Positions 10,801 through 23,276 of a DNA stretch of 64,000 nt are shown here, in pieces (positions within the stretch are counted from its first letter, which is position 1; each line of letters starts with the position of its first letter). The DNA comes from Ulota crispa (Eukaryota; Streptophyta; Bryopsida; Orthotrichales; Orthotrichaceae). Both the position numbers and the translations under genes were made by a program. Below the pieces are notes generated by a model. That model was not told the origin of the DNA. It saw only the letters and a program-made list of their open reading frames with translations, and made no database searches. Where the stretch lies: the NCBI GenBank assembly GCA_963920765.1, contig OY987249.1:17208483-17272482 (forward strand). The letters run 5' to 3'.

Positions 10801-11134
10801 AATTGCTAGATCCTTACTTGAATGAAAACATAGTTTGCTAACTTTTGGATGAAAGTATATTAGTAGTTTTTTGGATGAACTTTTGATTACCATTCATTCT
10901 TTCCAATTTAACCCTTAAATGATTAAAAGGCCCTTTGCGACCAGTACAATACAGGGTATTTGTCTTGTATTTGGAATGGATCCACACCTTTACTAAATTT
11001 GAGACCAACAAAGAAGTTGGAGAATAGATCAATGCGGTTCTAGTGAGCTACTTGAGATCCCAAATTAAAATTTCTTATTGGTAGCAAATGACAATCATAC
11101 ATCAATGTATATACTATGCCCTATGTTTGTTTAA

Positions 11135-11362
11135 CCCTTGAGCGCTCGGTTGACATTATACTGTCAATGGGGCCCACAATTTATCTCACTTTTTCTCTTA
11201 ATCTATATAGTGAAAACAGTCATGGCTAGTCCCCATCAGCAAAGAAGGTAGTCCTTTTTCAAATCTTGCGATCCCTTTTCCTGAATGTAATTTTCCAAGT
11301 TGTGGTGGCCATTAAACCCCCATTTTCTCTTAAATCTTAAAATAACTCTAGACGCTCAAGAG
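11135..11362. mobile_element. piggyBac-like MITE, 228 bp, TTAA duplication
   Basis: The ends CCCTTGAGCGCTCGG and cgctcaagag (incomplete terminal Gs) sit between TTAA copies (11,131-11,134 and 11,363-11,366). The left flank (11,033-11,130) recurs at 62,853-62,940, where this element is absent. Confidence 0.65.
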
Positions 11363-12316
11363 TTAAGGGTGAAGCCAAAATTTCCTTACCTGCATGTATT
11401 CTAGGGTGCGAGTCGCTCTACCTTGAAAAAAACAAAAATTAAACCCTGTGCTGGGTGCGCAGGACAGAAAGAGTAGAGAGAGGGCAGAAAGAGTAGAGAG
11501 AGGGCAGAAAGCAAGCAGTAGGGCAGCAGGGCATGGGAGCCGGGGCGGGGCCTGACACACGAGCCACATCGGCTTGGGAGGCTTTTGAATGCCTTGTTTA
11601 ACGTCCCGCCAGACAGACCAGGGTAGGGAAAATTTCGAGAATGTTCGCCACAAACTTACTCCATTTTGACATTGGCTACTATAACATTAAAAAAAATGGG
11701 TGAAAAAATGGATGAAAAAATGGGTGAAAAAATGGATGAAATTGTCAGATCCATTCCAAACAAAAACCATATTTATCAAAATTTGAATGATAGTTACGTG
11801 TATTAGAAAAAATGTCCACAAATGTGCACAAACCAATGATTCTATCCACTTTTTTCTTACTTGCTTGCATTCTTGGGTGCATGTTGTGCAATCAACAAAA
11901 AACAAACAAACAAACAAAATTCCCTAAACCAAGCCACCAACTCACCAAGGTACTCAAATGTGGTTAAATGCAGTAAATTTGCTACCAGATTTTTTCCAAC
12001 TAGAATCTTGTACAGAAATTTGTAGTCTTTTTTTTATAAATTTCTCACGTAATTAATACTTTACCAAATCCAAAGTTAACTACATATTTGAAAAGCTTAG
12101 AAAATTGAGCAAGTTCTATTAAATTGTGATGCAAATCTAATTAGGAGAAGTGCTAGAAAAAAAAATATTTGAAAATTTTATCCAATTATAATTTAAATGC
12201 TTTTAAAATCACTACAAGTTTGTCAATAATTTACCACCAAAATATTCTCAATCTATTCCCAATGTATAACAGGCTTGCTTGAGTTGAGACAATTTCAAGT
12301 TTCAAAAGGTTGTTAA

Positions 12317-12697
12317 CCCCTAAAACTCCTTCGTGCTGACATGCTCAAATAGCTTGAAATTGACCTCTCTCAATAAAGTGATTAGTAGATCAACGTTTTG
12401 AATTTTTTTCAATAATTCAATCATAAGATCTAGTTTGTTGCTTACTTATGTACACCTTCACACAACTTTAGACTTTGTACATGCATCTTTCATTAGATAA
12501 TAACTCTCAAAGTAGGATCAAAAGTTTTTTTGAAGCTTCTCTAAAATGTCAATTTTTATTTTGGTCATCAAATATGATATCTTCCACTTCATGAATTTCT
12601 TGTGCGATTTAAATTTCTTGTAGAGCATGAAGTCGGCCAATGATGCAAACGTTTCACCACTGAAGCAATTTGGTACACAGTCATGGGAGAGTAAGGG
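12317..12697. mobile_element. Possible TTAA element, diverged ends
   Basis: TTAACCCCTAAAACTCC at the left and gagagtaagggTTAA at the right match only loosely. Called by analogy with the other TTAA elements. Confidence 0.35.
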
Positions 12698-13060
12698 TTA
12701 AGCCTGAAACTTTAGACCAAGCAACTCGGGCCAAAACTTACTCAAGTGTATCTTGAAAACCAGCGAGTTCACATATAAAAACAGTAATCCATTCTGTCAA
12801 ATTACAATATGTTGCATATGAGCACTGCAACATCCATGCCAGAAATTCCCATCACCGTGGGCATATTCACAAATTCATTTAGGACATAAAACAAAAACTA
12901 GAAAAGATATTCATGTGCATCTAAAACTATAACATAAAACTTGACCTTTTCCCCAACTTTCTTCCTTTGTCTGCTGTGAAAACATTTGTGATAAGAATCA
13001 GTCACTGAAACTACATAATTGGCTGAGTCTGGTTTTTACGAGCGGGTTTTGCAAGATCTA

Positions 13061-13414
13061 AGGTAGGAACATCCATAAGCGTGAGTGTCCCCATAATCGT
13101 CACTTCTGAAATCTTGAAAAACCTGTGAAAGTGAATAAATGTAATGACAAGGATGTACAACATGTGAACATGATATCTTAAAAGTGGTTATGAGTACAAT
13201 GGCAGTTTGTTCTTTAAAAATTCACAACTTATTCTCACAATATCCAAATAATACATTTGATATCCAAATAATACATTTGATATCCAAATAATACATTTGA
13301 AAGTACAAACTCATGTTTTTTCTGTTTCTAATAGGATCCTATAATTTTCTCGTTGTTTATTATTAGTCATCATGTTCAAAACCCTTCGTTTGATGTTTAT
13401 GGGTGCTCCTACCT
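13061..13414. mobile_element. TA element, AGGTAGGA ends, 354 bp
   Basis: The ends AGGTAGGAACATCCATAAGC and GGGTGCTCCTACCT are flanked by TA. Copy A reads through at position 75 (gcaatctgttcccc). It contains a 20-bp unit (atatccaaataatacatttg) repeated three times at 13,240-13,300. Confidence 0.75.
13240..13300. repeat. 20-bp tandem repeat, three units
   Basis: Three consecutive identical copies of atatccaaataatacatttg, inside the TA element at 13,061-13,414. Confidence 0.9.
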
Positions 13415-13726
13415 TATTCCCTTATCACTGGTCAAACCACATCCTATCACTACATGGGTGTATAGCCATATACTGCAGGGTAGCCGGCTGGAGGGTAGCC
13501 CAATGGAGGAGCTGGCAACGCAATCTAACCTTTCATAACCCCTGGAACCTGGGCAGGGTCCATATTGAAATAAATGGGACTTGGCTGATAGTTTATAACG
13601 TTCAGCTGCAGGCACAAAAAACCAAATGCATCGTTAGCAAGACACTACTGGCACAACTTACAGGTATCACACTTTGACATTTCGTTTACATTGGATATAA
13701 GCCATTTTCGGATATAAACACTTCTA

Positions 13727-13987
13727 TCACATCATGTAAGCACTTGTATAAATTGGCACAATAAACACCTGTCTAGATGTATATGTAGCCACGTAAACCT
13801 TTGTTTCATTCAGTTCGATTTTTTTTCCAAAGGCTGTCCAAAAGAAACCCATTTGGATACCATTTAACCAAAATTCAACATCCATATAGACAGGTGTTTT
13901 GATTCTGAGTCCCAAGTGTTTACATCCGGTATAAACAACAATCTTATTCCATGTACAGTGTGTACACGATTTTTGACAATCGACCTT
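13727..13987 (-). CDS. Last exon of unknown minus-strand gene, copy B
   Basis: Identical in sequence to the exon at 425-685, including the flanking acceptor and TGA stop. See that entry for domain notes. The nearest minus-strand helical exon upstream is the partial copy at 14,641-14,910. Confidence 0.5.
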   Translation of the reverse strand, partial: KVDCQKSCTHCTWNKIVVYTGCKHLGLRIKTPVYMDVEFWLNGIQMGFFWTAFGKKIELNETKVYVATYTSRQVFIVPIYTSAYMM

Positions 13988-14188
13988 CTAAAAATCTGAC
14001 ACTCCCTAAATCTAATGGTAATTGGCCACAAACGTTTCAACTTTCAATGGAAATTCTTATGTAGTCAGAAGCACTTTACTTGAACTTAATGAAGTTGGTT
14101 TTAATGCCTAAAGTGGATATCTGCATGAACCAATACGGGTCTCCTCAAAATCACAACTCAGCATGCAGACATTGAAATGAAGTGCATA

Positions 14189-14614
14189 AGGTAGGGTGCT
14201 GTAAATGCGACCCTCTCTCGTAAACCGTAAACCGTCCCATACGTTGATGGAGAATGGCTATGAAATGGTCCTTAAATGGATCTCTTCAAGTCATAGAAGA
14301 AGAGGTGTATTCTACAAGTAAGAGTCAATCCATACTCCTTGATTTTGTTCATCTTATCACAAGTTACAGAGGGATGCTTTATGGGAGACCTAGACTCTAG
14401 AGTCACAAACAGGTGTTTACTACAAAATAAGCTTCAAAAATGCATCACCAATTTGATAAGGCTTCAAAAAATGAGAAAAAAAAATTGTGTTACATTTAGC
14501 ATCCATTTCTCTTTGACTGAAAATTAGACAAAAAATCTTCTTATCTTTAAAAAGCCCATGACAATCTAGACCTGCTCTTAAAGTGACGGTTGAGGAATGA
14601 GGAGCACCCTACCT
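14189..14614. mobile_element. MITE, AGGTAGGGTGCT ends, copy B
   Basis: Same ends and same site as 887-1,274, but 426 bp because of a small internal insertion near 14,540-14,580. Flanked by TA. Confidence 0.75.
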
Positions 14615-14640
14615 TAACGTACCTAGAATAAAAAGGCCCT

Positions 14641-14910
14641 CTATGCACTATGGACTAAGAGTGGTACTTGTACAAACGTTCCACCTGAAGCTGGAGTTGA
14701 AGATGAAGCTGGGGCTGACACCAAGAGGTGCTGCTGGGACAGTGCAAGGCTAGCCTGGTACAGAGACACCTGAGATGCATGATAAGGAGACTCGTGAGAT
14801 GCAAGCGGTAGAAGGGTGTTGCCAGTGTTGGTGAGTGTTGTGCGCAGTTTCCTGATGCAGGTATCCAATGAGCTGTGGGCAATAGCACTCACGTACCGCG
14901 CCTTTGTCAT
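14641..14910 (-). pseudogene. Partial helical-region paralog, copy B
   Basis: Corresponds to the C-terminal half of 1,301-1,882: shared VSAIAHSSLD, NTLLPLA, LALSQQHLL and the Ser/Ala/Pro tail ending in LVHSA. It is cut off at about 14,905 by a foldback element. An overlapping part of the same region appears again at 17,880-18,000, so this is a separate, truncated copy and not the 3' part of that one. Confidence 0.6.
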
Positions 14911-14911
14911 T

Positions 14912-15590
14912 GTTTTTGTTCACCATGTTTTACAGATTCAAATTCTTTGGCATTTTATAAAATTAAATCAGCATTTTAGTATCTTGGTCACTAATTTTCA
15001 ATTTTTATGCAATCTCAATCAAGCATACCAGTTTTAAGTTTCAAAAAACCAAAATCGTATTTTTGGTGACTTATTTTACATGATATTTTTGGTTTTACTT
15101 GATAATTGGTCTAAAAAATATGATGATAGATTTTTGAGATTTGATTGCATGGATGCATAGGAAACATCCATAAAATCATCTTTTCTTTTAATAAGCATCT
15201 CCAAAAAGTTATAAAATTCTTTCTATGTAGCTTTTAATGTTGAAGTGAACATGATCAAATCTTGTAAAATAGATATGTCTAATTTTTTAACCATTTTTTT
15301 GACAAAATAACAATACCATTATGTTCAAAGATTCAAGCCTTATCATATTTATAAGTCAAATAGCAAAATCTAATTATCAGAGTGAAATATCAATTTTTCT
15401 AAGATTTGGTTGTGGTTACCCAACATTAAAATATATATAGAAGAAATTTTATAACTTTTTGGAGATGCTTATTAAAAGAAAAGATGATTGTATGGATGTT
15501 TCCTATGCATCCATGCAATCAAATCTCAAAAATCTATCATCAATTCTTTTTAACCAATTATCAAGTAACACCAGAAACATCATAAGACAC
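14912..15590. mobile_element. Large foldback element, degraded copy
   Basis: The arms at 15,045-15,240 and 15,430-15,590 are inverted complements (agatttttgagatttgattg against caatcaaatctcaaaaatct). The left flank matches the arm of the complete element at 20,411-21,290. The outer right end is not found. Confidence 0.7.
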
Positions 15591-16648
15591 CTTCTTCCAA
15601 ATAGGGTTTTCTCTATATACTAAAGAGAGAAGATGTAAAGTAAAAGTCCTTCTCTACCATTGGTTCTTGAATTATTTCTCTAAAATAAACTTTAGTGACT
15701 TTAGTTAACTAATGCTTCTAAACAGTTGTTGCCTCATCAAAACCTTATCCGGGAAAACCTTGTTAATCAAGGGTAAAACCGCAAGTAAAGGGAAAAAAAT
15801 ACAACCTCACACAAACTATAATTTAATCAAATTTTACATATTTATTATATGCCGTGATTTACATCACAACACCGAGAATCTAATTTTTTTGTCATTCTGA
15901 CATTTGACAAAGAAGATATGCAAGAATTTCTGCTGCCCAAGGGAGGGAGGGCAATCCGAGCAACCCAAAAACTTCTTAAAAATTTGTATTTTCTAAAAAT
16001 AGAAATCTAAAATTGGTTCTTTTGATTTTTTCATATGTGGGAAGCTTTGAATCATCAACGTCAATTGATGAGATGAAAGTTATGAGATATTTTAGTTTGT
16101 GGGCAATTATGGATTCTCTACTCTAAAATAAACTTTGAAGTCCTTTATTTTCCACAATTTTTAATATTTTGGAAAAAAAACTAAACCTAGGGAAGTAGAT
16201 AAGTAGATTGTTTATCACAACATTATCACTGTTGGGATTTTCATTTTTCATTCTAATAATTAAATTCTTAACAATTTAGTGATTTGACTCATTCTCTACT
16301 TCTTTTTACTTACTACTTTCCCCCATCTATTGTATAGTTCCAATTGATTTGAAAATTCTCCAACACATACCTAACTTGGTTTGCTACATGGAAAAATTAA
16401 ACCTCAACTTTATGTAGAGTAATTTTTTTCATATAAGTGTGGACAAAAGTTTCTAAAATTTTTTGGAGAGCACAAAAAGAAACATTTTTTTGCACTTTAG
16501 ATGTAAATATCTCCCTCCTCTCCATCTAGAATGACTTGATTTTTCCCAGAGGTACCTCTTCTAGTCTAAGGCAAGATCCTATGGTTGGATTTGTAAAACA
16601 AACTTTATTTTCTACTTTTCTACTCATTCCTCCCAAAGTGGTAGTTAA
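15590..16648. other. No gene seen; repeat related to 16,850-17,560
   Basis: From 15,945 on, the sequence is a diverged direct copy of 16,845-17,560 (shared ttgatgagatgaaagttatgag and tctactcattcc). It therefore looks like a body of the TTAA family without recognisable ends. 15,600-15,940 has a 62-codon open frame with no recognisable features. Confidence 0.5.
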
Positions 16649-17597
16649 CCCCTAAAAGACCAATTGTCCTGTCGAGGGAGAAATGGATTTCAGGCATGTA
16701 CCTATAGCTAATTTACTATTTGTGATTTTTTGAAACTTTTATTGAAGATGGGGAATTCAAAGATCTATGTGGACATGTAATTTTTTCTTCATTCCAACAT
16801 TTATTGAAGAAGTTATGCATGAATTTTTGAAAAAGGGCATGGGCAGGCAGCCCAAAAAACAATTCAAAATTGTATTTTTTTAAAATAAAAATCTGAAATT
16901 GGTTCTTTAGATTTTTAAATACGTGGAAATCTTTGAATCATTCAATTTTGATTGATGAGATGAAAGTTATGAGAAATTTTAGTTTGCGGGTAGGTATGGG
17001 ACTCCCAAACCTCCATTATTTTTGCCCCTTGTAAACTCTGTTACTTTACTTTTTTGAGTTCTTTGTGTATAATTTTTTGACTTTTTTTTTTCCAAGTTGT
17101 AATAGACTAAGATTCAAGGATTTTACCATTTGGATGAAAGTAATTTAGATTTCTCAATTTTACATAAATCCTCCAACTTTGCCTAGTGCATATGCAAATT
17201 TCATGGCCTTACGACATTGTAGGATTTTACAAAGTATGATGCACAACTCCAATTCATTTGAAAATTCTCCCACATTTACCTAACTTGGTCTTCTACATGG
17301 GAAAAATAAACCTCAACTTTGTGTAGAGCTTTTTTTTTGATATAGGACCCGCCAAAGGCTTCCGAAATTTTTGGGCAGCAAGGAAAAAAACTTTTTTTTC
17401 ACTTCAAATGTCAATATTTCACTCCTCTTTTTCTAGAATGAGCTGAAATTTTTCCCACTAGTACCTCCCATAGTCTAGGGCAAGATCTTTTTGTTAAATT
17501 TTCAAAAAAAAAAAAAATTCCTACCTTTCTACTCATTCCCCCAAAAGTGGCAATTTTCAGTGATTTTCAAAAAAAAAAAGGCTTGGTCCTTTAGGGG
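16649..17597. mobile_element. piggyBac-like element, TTAA duplication, about 950 bp
   Basis: The ends CCCCTAAAAGACCAATTG and CTTGGTCCTTTAGGGG are flanked by TTAA. The first 200 bp resemble one arm of the hairpin element at 63,230-63,826. A second right end (ggcctttaggggTTAA) follows at 17,632-17,646 without a visible left partner. Confidence 0.7.
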
Positions 17598-17644
17598 TTA
17601 ACACTGACTTTCACTAGAGGAAACTGCTTAGGCCTTTAGGGGTT

Positions 17645-17870
17645 AAATTGGGACAAAGAGGTGTCCCACTTTGTTTTCCCCTCAAACCCAAAAAGTTACT
17701 TTAAATCAAATTCAAAAGTATCAAATTTAGTCAAAGCCACTAAGATCTTTTCCCTCGCAAATTCCTCCTCTTAGGTGAGAACATGTGTACCAAAAGAATG
17801 TTGCAAGCTTGGTTTGAGGTGATCACCTCAAAGTCCCAAAATATACTTTTTTCCCAATTTAATGAATATG
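17645..17870. mobile_element. CCATATTCATTAAATT-family MITE, left end lost
   Basis: The body and right end (cccaatttaatgaatatg) are typical of the family. The left end begins at the TTAA of a neighbouring piggyBac-like end, so insertion there removed or displaced the first bases. Confidence 0.65.
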
Positions 17871-17879
17871 TTGATTTCT

Positions 17880-18351
17880 CACCATGGCCAGCAGTCTGAG
17901 GGTGTTGCCAATATCGGTAATTCCGGTGCGCAGTTCCTCGATGCGGGAGTCGAATTTGCCGTGGACAATAACGTCCTTCATGCGACCTAGTGTACTCGAC
18001 GAAACGCTATCCAGCAACTCCTGAACCGTCACCGTCAACTGCTTCAGACGGGCGTCAACGTTAGCGGGCGACGTAGGACAGTTCGAAAGCTTAGATTCCT
18101 GAATCAAGCTGATCTGCCAACATGCCGACAATGGTCTTCCTGTTCCTATTCCTCGCATCACACAGATGAAAAATCAGTTGCCGAAGCAGTTCCGCAAGCC
18201 CCACTGCGGACCCCAAGACGCCGATGGTTTCAACCACCCCAATTTTGGGGGTGTGGGTATAATCCATGTCAGCCATTCTCCTGCAACTATTGCACCCCCG
18301 GGCCTTGATATGTAGAGCTTCTGCACAGGTCGCACAGTAAGGTAGGCGCAC
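17880..18351 (-). pseudogene. CxxC knuckle plus helical region, second copy-B fragment
   Basis: On the minus strand, CATCAEALHIKARGCNSC is followed by RRMADMDYTHTPKIGVVETI and a Leu-rich helical region. The frame breaks near 18,091-18,110, where SG is followed by another frame (ESKLSNCP...), and ends in RTGITDIGNTLRLLAMV. It aligns with 1,437-1,882. The CxxC-x11-CxxC knuckle and GVxETI motif are better kept here than in copy A. The frame break suggests a dead copy. Confidence 0.6.
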
Positions 18352-19652
18352 TCATAAGCGTGGAAATAAGGGTTTTGGAGTAGGTAAAACAATTTACTAA
18401 CTTTGAAAAGAATACTGTAAGTTAGGAAGTGGAAATCAAAAATATTGGCATCAATTTCAAGGTTTCAACTGCAAGCATTTGTTCACAAAGATTTTTCAAA
18501 GTCCAAAATCACTGAAATTGTAAGAACCATGTATAAGAGATGCTAAAAACAAGGTTTGTTGGTTCTTAACCCCTAAATGTCCAAGGGTGTATTTCTTGTT
18601 TTTGGAATGCATTTTTGAAGTTTTTGATTTGTCCTTGTAAGATCATTATAAAACATCAAAACAAAATTGTAACGGTTGAATATTGAACTTCAAGGCTTCT
18701 AGATGACGCTATTTAAAAATAACCCAAAATGGCCATGTGGATTTTCAGATATTTGTGATTGAATGATGATGAGTATAGAATTTTTTGCTTTTTTTGGAGC
18801 CGCCCAAAACTTCTAACGCAAATTGGCAACTTTTGGATACAAAATTGGAAAACAACCACTTAGATTGCTGTAGTGTTTATTGTTGTTACTTCAAAACAAA
18901 TGCCCCCCCTTCCAAATCCATGACCATAGTTTCACAAATGAGCCTGCAACGCAGCTATCAAAGTACAAACACCTAATACAAAGAAATTTTTTAGCTTCAA
19001 TTATTGACCAAAAATCAATTTGAATGAAAGAAAATTCAACGGTGAATGGATTCTAGTTTATATAACAAAGATATTCCAATTGAAATTAGTCCAAAAGCTT
19101 TTTTAGATTTTGTTGGATGTCAAAATTTAAGTAAAAAGGGCCCTTATTGCGCAAGGGAGTGCCCAAAGGAAATCTTCACCTTTTGCTCAACTTGATGCCC
19201 ATTTTTTCAATGTGGCAAGTTCTCATAGGCTTTGTGACACTATTCACAACATTATTCATGACACTATTCACCAACCAAAATGTATGCTTGCAATTAACCT
19301 TCCACCAAAAAAAATTGGAATAAGATATGGAGGAAGTTGAATTTGAACAATGAAGCTAACTTCAACACACAACTTTTCCAAAAAAAGAACCTGAAAATGA
19401 TAAAATCCGTGCCTTCAACATGGTTTCAAAGTTTCTTGAAGTTTTTTGGACACCCAAATTGGGTGCCTTGGGCATTTAGGGGTTAAATAGTGAGATGGGT
19501 ACTCAAAACCGTCATGCAAGTCACCCACAACCATCACTTCATCACCCATAACCATCACTCAATCACCCACAACCATTGTTTTTTTTTTTCATTAGCCCCT
19601 GCCACTATCAGGTGACAGCCATGGGACACAACGCTTATGGATGCTGCTACCT
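18340..19652. mobile_element. TA element (AGGTAGGCGCAC) holding a TTAA element
   Basis: The ends AGGTAGGCGCACTCATAAGC and CTTATGGATGCTGCTACCT are partly inverted and flanked by TA. Copy A lacks it at about 1,878. The inner 18,570-19,482 is a piggyBac-like insertion. Confidence 0.75.
18570..19482. mobile_element. piggyBac-like non-autonomous element, 913 bp
   Basis: The ends CCCCTAAATGTCCAAGG and CCTTGGGCATTTAGGGG are flanked by TTAA. Same subfamily and length as 6,755-7,666. Confidence 0.85.
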
Positions 19653-19737
19653 TACAGGCTGGTTAATGAAACCCCATCTCTTGTGTCTCCAAAGTAGTCG
19701 TTTCGCACATTTCGTTAAGCATCAGTTAACAGGTTCT

Positions 19738-19983
19738 AACACGATGTTCATTAAATTGGGAAAATGCAACTCCCTCACCTAAAACCAAAAAAATTACCTT
19801 AAACTAAATTTGAAAATATCAAATTCAGTTTGAGCCACTAAGATTTTTTCCTTTGCAAATTCCTCCTCTTAGGTGAGAGCACGTGTACCACAAAAAATGC
19901 TGGAACTTGGTTTAAAGTGATCACCTTAAACCTTCAGAAGTCCCAAAATGTACTATTTTCCCCAATTTAATGAATATCGTGTT
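19738..19983. mobile_element. CCATATTCATTAAATT-family MITE, TTCT duplication
   Basis: The ends AACACGATGTTCATTAAATT and complement sit between TTCT copies. The corresponding place in copy A (about 1,985) is empty. Confidence 0.8.
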
Positions 19984-19987
19984 TTCT

Positions 19988-20126
19988 AAACTTCTACCCT
20001 TTTGAGGGCCTTTTTGTTACACAAATAACTTGGCTAATGCTTCCAAACTGACTCCCTTGTCAAGTAAGGCCCTGGCCTAGTCCAAGCTCTTGTCACCACA
20101 AAGCCCCTCTTTCCGTTCGTTACCTT
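19988..20126 (-). pseudogene. Cys-rich exon of the minus-strand gene, copy B
   Basis: An acceptor (ttttttttgtctctag) precedes KVTNGKRGFVVTRAW and GPYLTRESVWKH, matching 1,822-2,117. One TAG stands where copy A has TGG. The downstream Cys-rich part is separated by the MITE at 19,738-19,983. Confidence 0.5.
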
Positions 20127-20199
20127 CTAGAGACAAAAAAAAACTTTGTACACAAAGAGCTCAACTGCGTCCCCAAAACCCCAAAAAGATGCTAGAAGC

Positions 20200-20400
20200 T
20201 CAAACCTTTACCAGTCGGCTCTGATCAGCGTTGTCCCTCCTGAAGTGCACCAGAACATCGAGCGCAGAAGGAGGACCAAATGGACACAGGACGTGTTCGT
20301 TTCACCATTTTATCCCGAGAAGCATTCTACAGAGCAAAATGTCTGTACAAAGTTTACCGACAATTGCGTTTACCGACAATTGCGCATTCTGCAGAGCAAA
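20200..20400 (-). pseudogene. RING-like exon, degraded copy B
   Basis: The C-terminal tail RRDNADQSRLVKV with TGA is conserved with 2,204-2,413. The preceding Cys cluster has lost several residues (LCPFGPPS where copy A has LCPFCSRS), and the frame contains a stop. Confidence 0.45.
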
Positions 20401-20410
20401 GTACGGTACA

Positions 20411-21290
20411 GTGGCCTACAAACTAGTTTCGTTCACTCTGTTTTATATTTCAAAAACCTTGGCATTTTAGAGTAAAATTATTTATTTTAAATCTTGTATC
20501 AATAGCCTTTATTCTTTAACTCTTACTCAATCAGTCAATCCCAATTAAGCATACTAGATTTTGAGTTTCAAAAAATCAAAACCCTATTTTTGGTGAATTA
20601 TTTTACAAAATATACATGATTTTACATGATAAATGATTAAAAAACTATGGTGATGAATTTTTGAAATTTGATTGCATGGATATAAAGGAAACATTCATAC
20701 ACACATCTTTCTTTCTAACAAGCATCTCCAAAAAATATTAAAATTTCTTCTATGTAGATTTTAATGTTGGAGTACTCATGATCAAATCTTGTAAATTAGA
20801 TATTCATGTATTTTTAACTAAATTTTGGCAAAATAACCATACCATTATGCTCAAAGATTCAAGTCTAATCATTCTATTTGAGTCAAATAGCAAAATCTGA
20901 TTATATTATAGAAATATCTAATCTACAAAATATGGTCATAATCACCTCAACATTAAAATCTACATAGAAGGAATTTTAAATTTTTTTGGAGATGTTTGTT
21001 AGAAAGGAAGATGTAAGTATGAATGTTACCTACATATCCATGCAATCAAATTTCAAAAATTCATCACCATAGTTTTTTAATCATTTATCATGTAAAATCA
21101 TGTATATTTTGTAAAATAATTCACCAAAAATAGGGTTTTTGTTTTTCAAAACTCAAAATTTGGTATTTTTGATTGGAATTGCGTAAGAGTTAAAGCTAGT
21201 GATACAAGATTTTAAAAATGATAATTCATTCTAAAATGCCATGGTTTTTGAAATGTAAAACAAAATGAACAAAACTAGTTTGTAGGCCAC
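20411..21290. mobile_element. Large foldback element, arms about 400 bp
   Basis: The ends GTGGCCTACAAACTAGTTT and AAACTAGTTTGTAGGCCAC are exact complements, and the arms stay complementary almost to the centre at about 20,850. It interrupts the tandem-repeat zone of copy B. It has no coding capacity. A transcript would fold into a very long hairpin. Confidence 0.85.
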
Positions 21291-21396
21291 TTTACAATAT
21301 CTATACAGACATGGCTTGGGCTTCAAGCAGTGTGCCATGGCTTCATGCACAAGACCATAAAGGCGGGACTCAAAATGGAGTTCAAAACGGTATTAA

Positions 21397-21867
21397 TCCC
21401 TAAAGGTCCAAGCACTATTTTTTGGCAAAATAGTGATTTTAGGCAGCTCACTACAAGTGGATGTTTCATCATTTTCCTTTGAAAATTTCACACATGATGT
21501 ATCCAAGGAATGGCTTTATGGTCCAACAATTTTCATAACTTTTGACTACATGGTTCAAAAGTTATTGCATGATATGATGTTTTTTTTGAATCCGGACAGC
21601 CTAGGCAGCTCAAAAAAGTTCAACACAAATTATTTTTTAAAGAAGTGTTTTGGGCTGCCCAAGCTGCCTAGATTTTTAAAAAAACATCATATCATGCAAT
21701 AACTTTTGAACCATGTAGTCAAAAGTTATGAAAATTGTTGGACCTTACAGCTACTCCTTGGATACATCATGTATGAAATTTTCAAAGGAAAATGATGAAA
21801 CATCCACTTGTAGTGAGCTGCCCAAAATCCAATTTGTCCCTTGAAGGGACAAGTGGGCTTTTAGGGG
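21397..21867. mobile_element. Palindromic piggyBac-like MITE, 471 bp
   Basis: Flanked by TTAA, with ends ccctaaaggtccaag and gcttttagggg. It is almost completely palindromic (cactacaagtggatgtttca against tgaaacatccacttgtagtg). Single arms occur at 8,990-9,200 and, more diverged, near 61,250-61,460. Confidence 0.8.
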
Positions 21868-23276
21868 TTAAGTTAGAGTGTTTTGCCAAGCAATCTTCTT
21901 GCTAATATCTAGCATTTTCCATTTTCAACCGGTTATTTTACTTTCACGAGCTTGCACTGGATATTGCCTTTCTTTACACTATAACCAAATTGCTTGAAAA
22001 TGTGACAAGTCTTTTTGTTTTTAGCATCTCAAGCCACCCGCTTAAAGAAGCCCTTGGAAATTAGGCTTGGAGGGGATTGGAGCAAGAAGTAGCCCAAGAC
22101 ATGGTGTGAAGTTCCCTTGCAACATGGCCTAAAGTTCCTCCAATAGTGTGACAACAACATCAAGGAGTTCTCCCACCCTAATTTCCTTGTTTTTGCTTCC
22201 ATGTGCATGATAGGGGTTGTGAAGGGGACTTGTACAAAGTTGGAATTTGCCTTGAATGTGGCTCAACTTGAATGGCCCCACGCCTACACATCAACAAGTA
22301 CAGTGCTGTTGGAGACTGGAAACGAAGAAGCCATTACGGGTTGAGTCCATGGTTGTTACTTCGGGCATGTTTTAGCTATCGAAGAGCAGAGGCAGATAGA
22401 CAAAAAATATAGCACACGGGACCTAATTTGCCTGCTTGTATTTTTTTGGGCATTTTAGAGTCTTTGACTTAAAAACAGAAGAATCAATTTGTTATTTAAC
22501 ATTTTAACTACGTAATATAGCTTTAAATCCATGATTTGACTTCATGTTGGCAACAATGAGTGTCACCATCATGTATGAAGTAAGTTTTTTAATCATTTTG
22601 TTAGTACCATTTTTTGAAGTCAACTTTGGTTTGACTTCAGTGGACAAACTATGACATTAATCGGGCACTTTGGACATACAGGTAGATGGAGAGGCGGTCC
22701 AATGTGATAATCATGGTTGAGTCTGCAGGGCTCATTTGGCAGGTGGCAAGAGATGCTCTTACATCTCAATCAAGGCAATGGCATGGTTGGGATATCCCAA
22801 TAGACAAGTTGGATGTTCAGACAATTTGGAACTCTAGTATATTTTAAACATTTTTTTTCTGAACTTGTGGTTTCTCAGGATTTTATAGTATGAGTCATTA
22901 ATATTTTGGTAAGTTTTTCCTTTTGTACACTAAGAATCAAGTATGTGTGCATGCTTTTGCCACTTGATAATTAAAATTATAATTCTTTGAAGCTCCATAT
23001 TGAATTGTTCTTTATATTATTTAAAACAACTAATTTTAGTAATTTATGGGTTAATACACTTTACATTTATGACCATATATATTTGTACACCTATAATATC
23101 ATTTTTTCCCAATCCTATTGAACAAATTTGTAGTTCAAATGATTGTATTATCTTATTTTGTTGAAATGAAATAGTTCCAAAACTTCTTACAAACGGACTC
23201 ATTTAGACATAACAACATTTTACATTATTAAGAACATTTTTATTTTCTACTTATTTGTAAATATAAAATGCCATAT

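Larger units (their letters stand above)
8935..13035. other. Spacer between copies A and B, no gene recognised
   Basis: This stretch contains half of a TTAA hairpin element (8,990-9,200, matching 21,630-21,840); AT-rich degenerate repeats of a tatttttgatatt unit (9,960-10,230); a 10-bp-scale degenerate repeat around gcaaaatgc (10,380-10,480); and GC-richer patches at 10,495-10,690 and 11,440-11,650, the second with a 21-bp direct duplication. It also has a gggtgaaaaaatggatg repeat at 11,697-11,745, a short aaac microsatellite at 11,896, and elements at 11,135-11,362 and 12,317-12,697. I see no supported coding exon. Confidence 0.6.
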
